A DNA stretch of 5,812 bases, taken from the NCBI GenBank assembly GCA_944331885.1, contig CALVJF010000054.1, forward strand, positions 1-5,812. The letters are read 5' to 3'. The notes beneath the pieces were generated by a model. That model made no database searches, was not told the origin of the DNA, and worked only from the letters and a program-made list of their open reading frames with translations. The first letter of the stretch is position 1. Each line of letters begins with the position of its first letter. Origin of the DNA: an uncultured Bacilli bacterium. Its GTDB lineage: Bacteria; Bacillota_I; Bacilli_A; RF39; UBA660. Below are positions 4,087 to 5,812 of this stretch, piece after piece. A program made the position numbers and the translations under genes.

Positions 4087-5812
4087 TTAGTTACTGAATT
4101 GGGAAGTTAGGATAATATTTTTTATACTATTATTAATTTTGAAAATAATATTGCCATTTATGTCCGTTCGATATATAGTTGAATTTTTTAAAACGGATAA
4201 TACTTCATTTTGTGGATGACCATATCTATTATTTGCTCCGACGCTAATAATGGAATATTGGGGCTTAATTTGATTAATGAATTCCTGACTAGTACTAGTG
4301 CTGCTACCATGATGGCCAACTTTTAAAATAGTTGGAATTTTCAATTCAAAAATTTTTAATAAATCTTTTTCAACTTGTTTACTAGCATCGCCCATAAAAA
4401 GCGTTGTAATTTGACCTAATTGTAAATGAACAATGATGGAATTATCGTTTTCATTGTCATAAATTTTTCTATTTAGAAATTGTAACTTAAAATTTTTGCC
4501 ACTTATATTGCTAATGCTTTGCGTATAACTTATCTGCTGATTTTTTAACAAGACGATTAATTCTTGCTCTAGTTCATTGTATTGCCCTTTATTAAATATT
4601 ACTTTGTGAACAGAAAAGTTTTCAATTATTTCTTTGGCTTCGCCAATATGGTCATAATCGCCATGAGTTAATATCATAGTGTTTATTTTAGTAATACCAA
4701 TACTTTTTAGAAATGTTATTATATTTTGCGCTAATGAAATATTATTATCTTTTAATTGCCATGATTCCTGGCTATATGGTATTTTTCCACCAGTATCAAT
4801 TAAAATAATTTCTCGATGATAAGGAGTAATTATGAGTGCTGAATCTCCTTGCCCAACATTTAAAAAGTATAAATAACTATTTGGATCTATATAGAAACTA
4901 TACTTATTTATAATAAGAAGAACTAATATAATTAAAAAGTACTTCAATGATTTACTTAGTGCTAAAAATAGCATTATATAGTATATTAAAAACGTTAATT
5001 CTTTTATTTTGGGAAATGATATTATTAGAAAAGAAATATTACTCATCAATAAACTCAGATTTTCAAATAAATGCAGAAATACTTCTGTAATAGGTTGGAT
5101 AAAAGGAATTATATATGTTATAACGATTAAAGGGTATATAATGTATGATACTAATGGAACGAAAAATAAGTTTAAAATTGGAGATAAAAGATTTACTTCA
5201 AAAAAACTATTTATTGTTATTGGCAAACTAGCTAAAAAAGCAATTATACTAGTTATTATATTGGCTTTAAGAAATGACGTAGATGATTGTTTTATTTTAG
5301 TTAGAAAAAAGCAAGTGATTGCTGAATATTTAAAGCTTAAATTATAAAAATAATATGGGAAAATTATTAAAAGAAATAAAATAATTATTGTTGTTATTTG
5401 ATGAGAATTAAATTTTAAAAACTTAGTTTGCATAGCAAGGTAAAAAATACTAGCTCTAATTATGGATGGTGAAAAATTTGTTATACTGATATAAAAAGTA
5501 AGAAAAAATATCATTATTATATTAGGATTAAGGAAAGGCAATTTTTTTAACCCCTTGGTAATAAGATGGCATAGCAAACTTATATGCATTCCCGAAATGG
5601 CTAATAAATGCGAAATTCCGTTTAATTGGTAGCTTTTTATAACTTCATTTTCTAATGATAATTTATTTGCAAAGATTAAAGCGTTTATATATGCAGATGT
5701 GAGATTATTGTTCTTTTTCAGTAATTTATTTTGAAACTTGAAAAATGAAGATCTCTTTTGAAAAGTATTATTCAATTGTGAAATGGTGATTATCTTTTTA
5801 ATATTATTACCT
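4087..5812 (-). CDS. comEC: ComEC/Rec2 family DNA uptake channel, C-terminal part (cut by window edge)
   Basis: ComEC forms the membrane channel that takes up single-stranded DNA in natural transformation. The visible 574 residues (counted from the glycine codon at 5811-5809) start in the end of the N-terminal soluble region. The Competence domain follows, with NGISHLLAISGMHISLL (64-80) and about eight to ten hydrophobic segments to about 302. Last is a metallo-beta-lactamase domain: YFLNVGQGDSALI (315-327), IDTGG (338-342), the HxDxDH motif in THGDYDHIG (H383, D385, D387, H388), MGD (D475), GHHGSS (H500, H501) and YGHP (H532). This nuclease-like domain is thought to degrade the non-transported strand, and its metal ligands look intact. 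The frame stays open to the edge. A TTG at 5775 lacks a ribosome site, so the true start and first helices lie outside. The gene precedes holA, as in B. subtilis. Confidence 0.95.
   Translation of the reverse strand, partial: GNNIKKIITISQLNNTFQKRSSFFKFQNKLLKKNNNLTSAYINALIFANKLSLENEVIKSYQLNGISHLLAISGMHISLLCHLITKGLKKLPFLNPNIIMIFFLTFYISITNFSPSIIRASIFYLAMQTKFLKFNSHQITTIIILFLLIIFPYYFYNLSFKYSAITCFFLTKIKQSSTSFLKANIITSIIAFLASLPITINSFFEVNLLSPILNLFFVPLVSYIIYPLIVITYIIPFIQPITEVFLHLFENLSLLMSNISFLIISFPKIKELTFLIYYIMLFLALSKSLKYFLIILVLLIINKYSFYIDPNSYLYFLNVGQGDSALIITPYHREIILIDTGGKIPYSQESWQLKDNNISLAQNIITFLKSIGITKINTMILTHGDYDHIGEAKEIIENFSVHKVIFNKGQYNELEQELIVLLKNQQISYTQSISNISGKNFKLQFLNRKIYDNENDNSIIVHLQLGQITTLFMGDASKQVEKDLLKIFELKIPTILKVGHHGSSTSTSQEFINQIKPQYSIISVGANNRYGHPQNEVLSVLKNSTIYRTDINGNIIFKINNSIKNIILTSQFSN

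Noticed and set aside
5009..5347. 112-codon plus-strand ORF opposite comEC
   Set aside because: It is a shadow of the comEC membrane segments in AT-rich DNA, with no family match I recognise and no ribosome site.
5773..5775. TTG as the start of comEC
   Set aside because: The frame is open to the right edge, no ribosome site precedes the TTG, and the family has further N-terminal helices and an OB-like region.
1..5812. TGA recoded as tryptophan (Mollicutes-type code)
   Set aside because: All five tryptophan codons in the visible genes are TGG. All stops are TAA, so use of TGA as a stop cannot be tested here.
1..5812. Mobile element, CRISPR array, toxin-antitoxin or defence system
   Set aside because: No transposase, integrase, terminal repeats, regular direct repeats or unexplained gene pair is present; every long frame is assigned to a core gene.

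Overview
The window is very AT-rich DNA from a low-GC Gram-positive bacterium (Bacillota). A small-genome Bacilli, Erysipelotrichia or RF39-type lineage is my best guess; this rests on protein style and gene content, not on a search. The evidence is AGGAGGTGA-type Shine-Dalgarno sites, TATAAT promoters, a Firmicutes-type RNase HIII and CvpA, and gene neighbourhoods that resemble two Bacillus subtilis clusters. All six visible stop codons are TAA. All five tryptophans are TGG, so there is no sign of TGA recoding.

Layout, left to right: uvrC (minus strand, N-terminal 194 codons, running off the left edge); yigZ (plus, short single-domain form); a bidirectional terminator; trxA and cvpA (minus, a two-gene operon read cvpA then trxA, 2 bp apart); rnhC (plus, divergent from cvpA); holA (minus, convergent with rnhC and overlapping it by 20 bp); and comEC (minus, running off the right edge without its N-terminus). 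Genes fill almost the whole window. The longest non-coding gaps are about 80 to 110 bp and hold promoters and terminators. No stretch above 300 bp lacks a gene, and I see no tRNA, rRNA, CRISPR array, insertion sequence, prophage or defence gene.

The products are housekeeping proteins: nucleotide excision repair (UvrC), RNA:DNA hybrid removal (RNase HIII), replisome clamp loading (HolA), DNA uptake (ComEC), thiol redox (TrxA), a membrane protein (CvpA-like) and an IMPACT/YigZ family protein. In B. subtilis, as I recall it, comEC-holA are neighbours, and so are rnhC, cvpA (yshB), polX, mutS2, trxA and uvrC. Here both sets lie side by side in shortened form, with polX, mutS2 and zapA absent from the interval and strands flipped.

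I did not find a new biological system. The best second-look items are regulatory and architectural. All five promoters I can propose share one layout, a -10 box followed 6-7 nt later by AGG(T/A)G, which would put transcription starts at the Shine-Dalgarno. The rnhC terminator lies inside the antisense holA coding region. An A8-G-A8 tract followed by a near-perfect internal Shine-Dalgarno sits at the domain boundary of rnhC. YigZ lacks its C-terminal domain. The comEC terminator abuts the holA -10.
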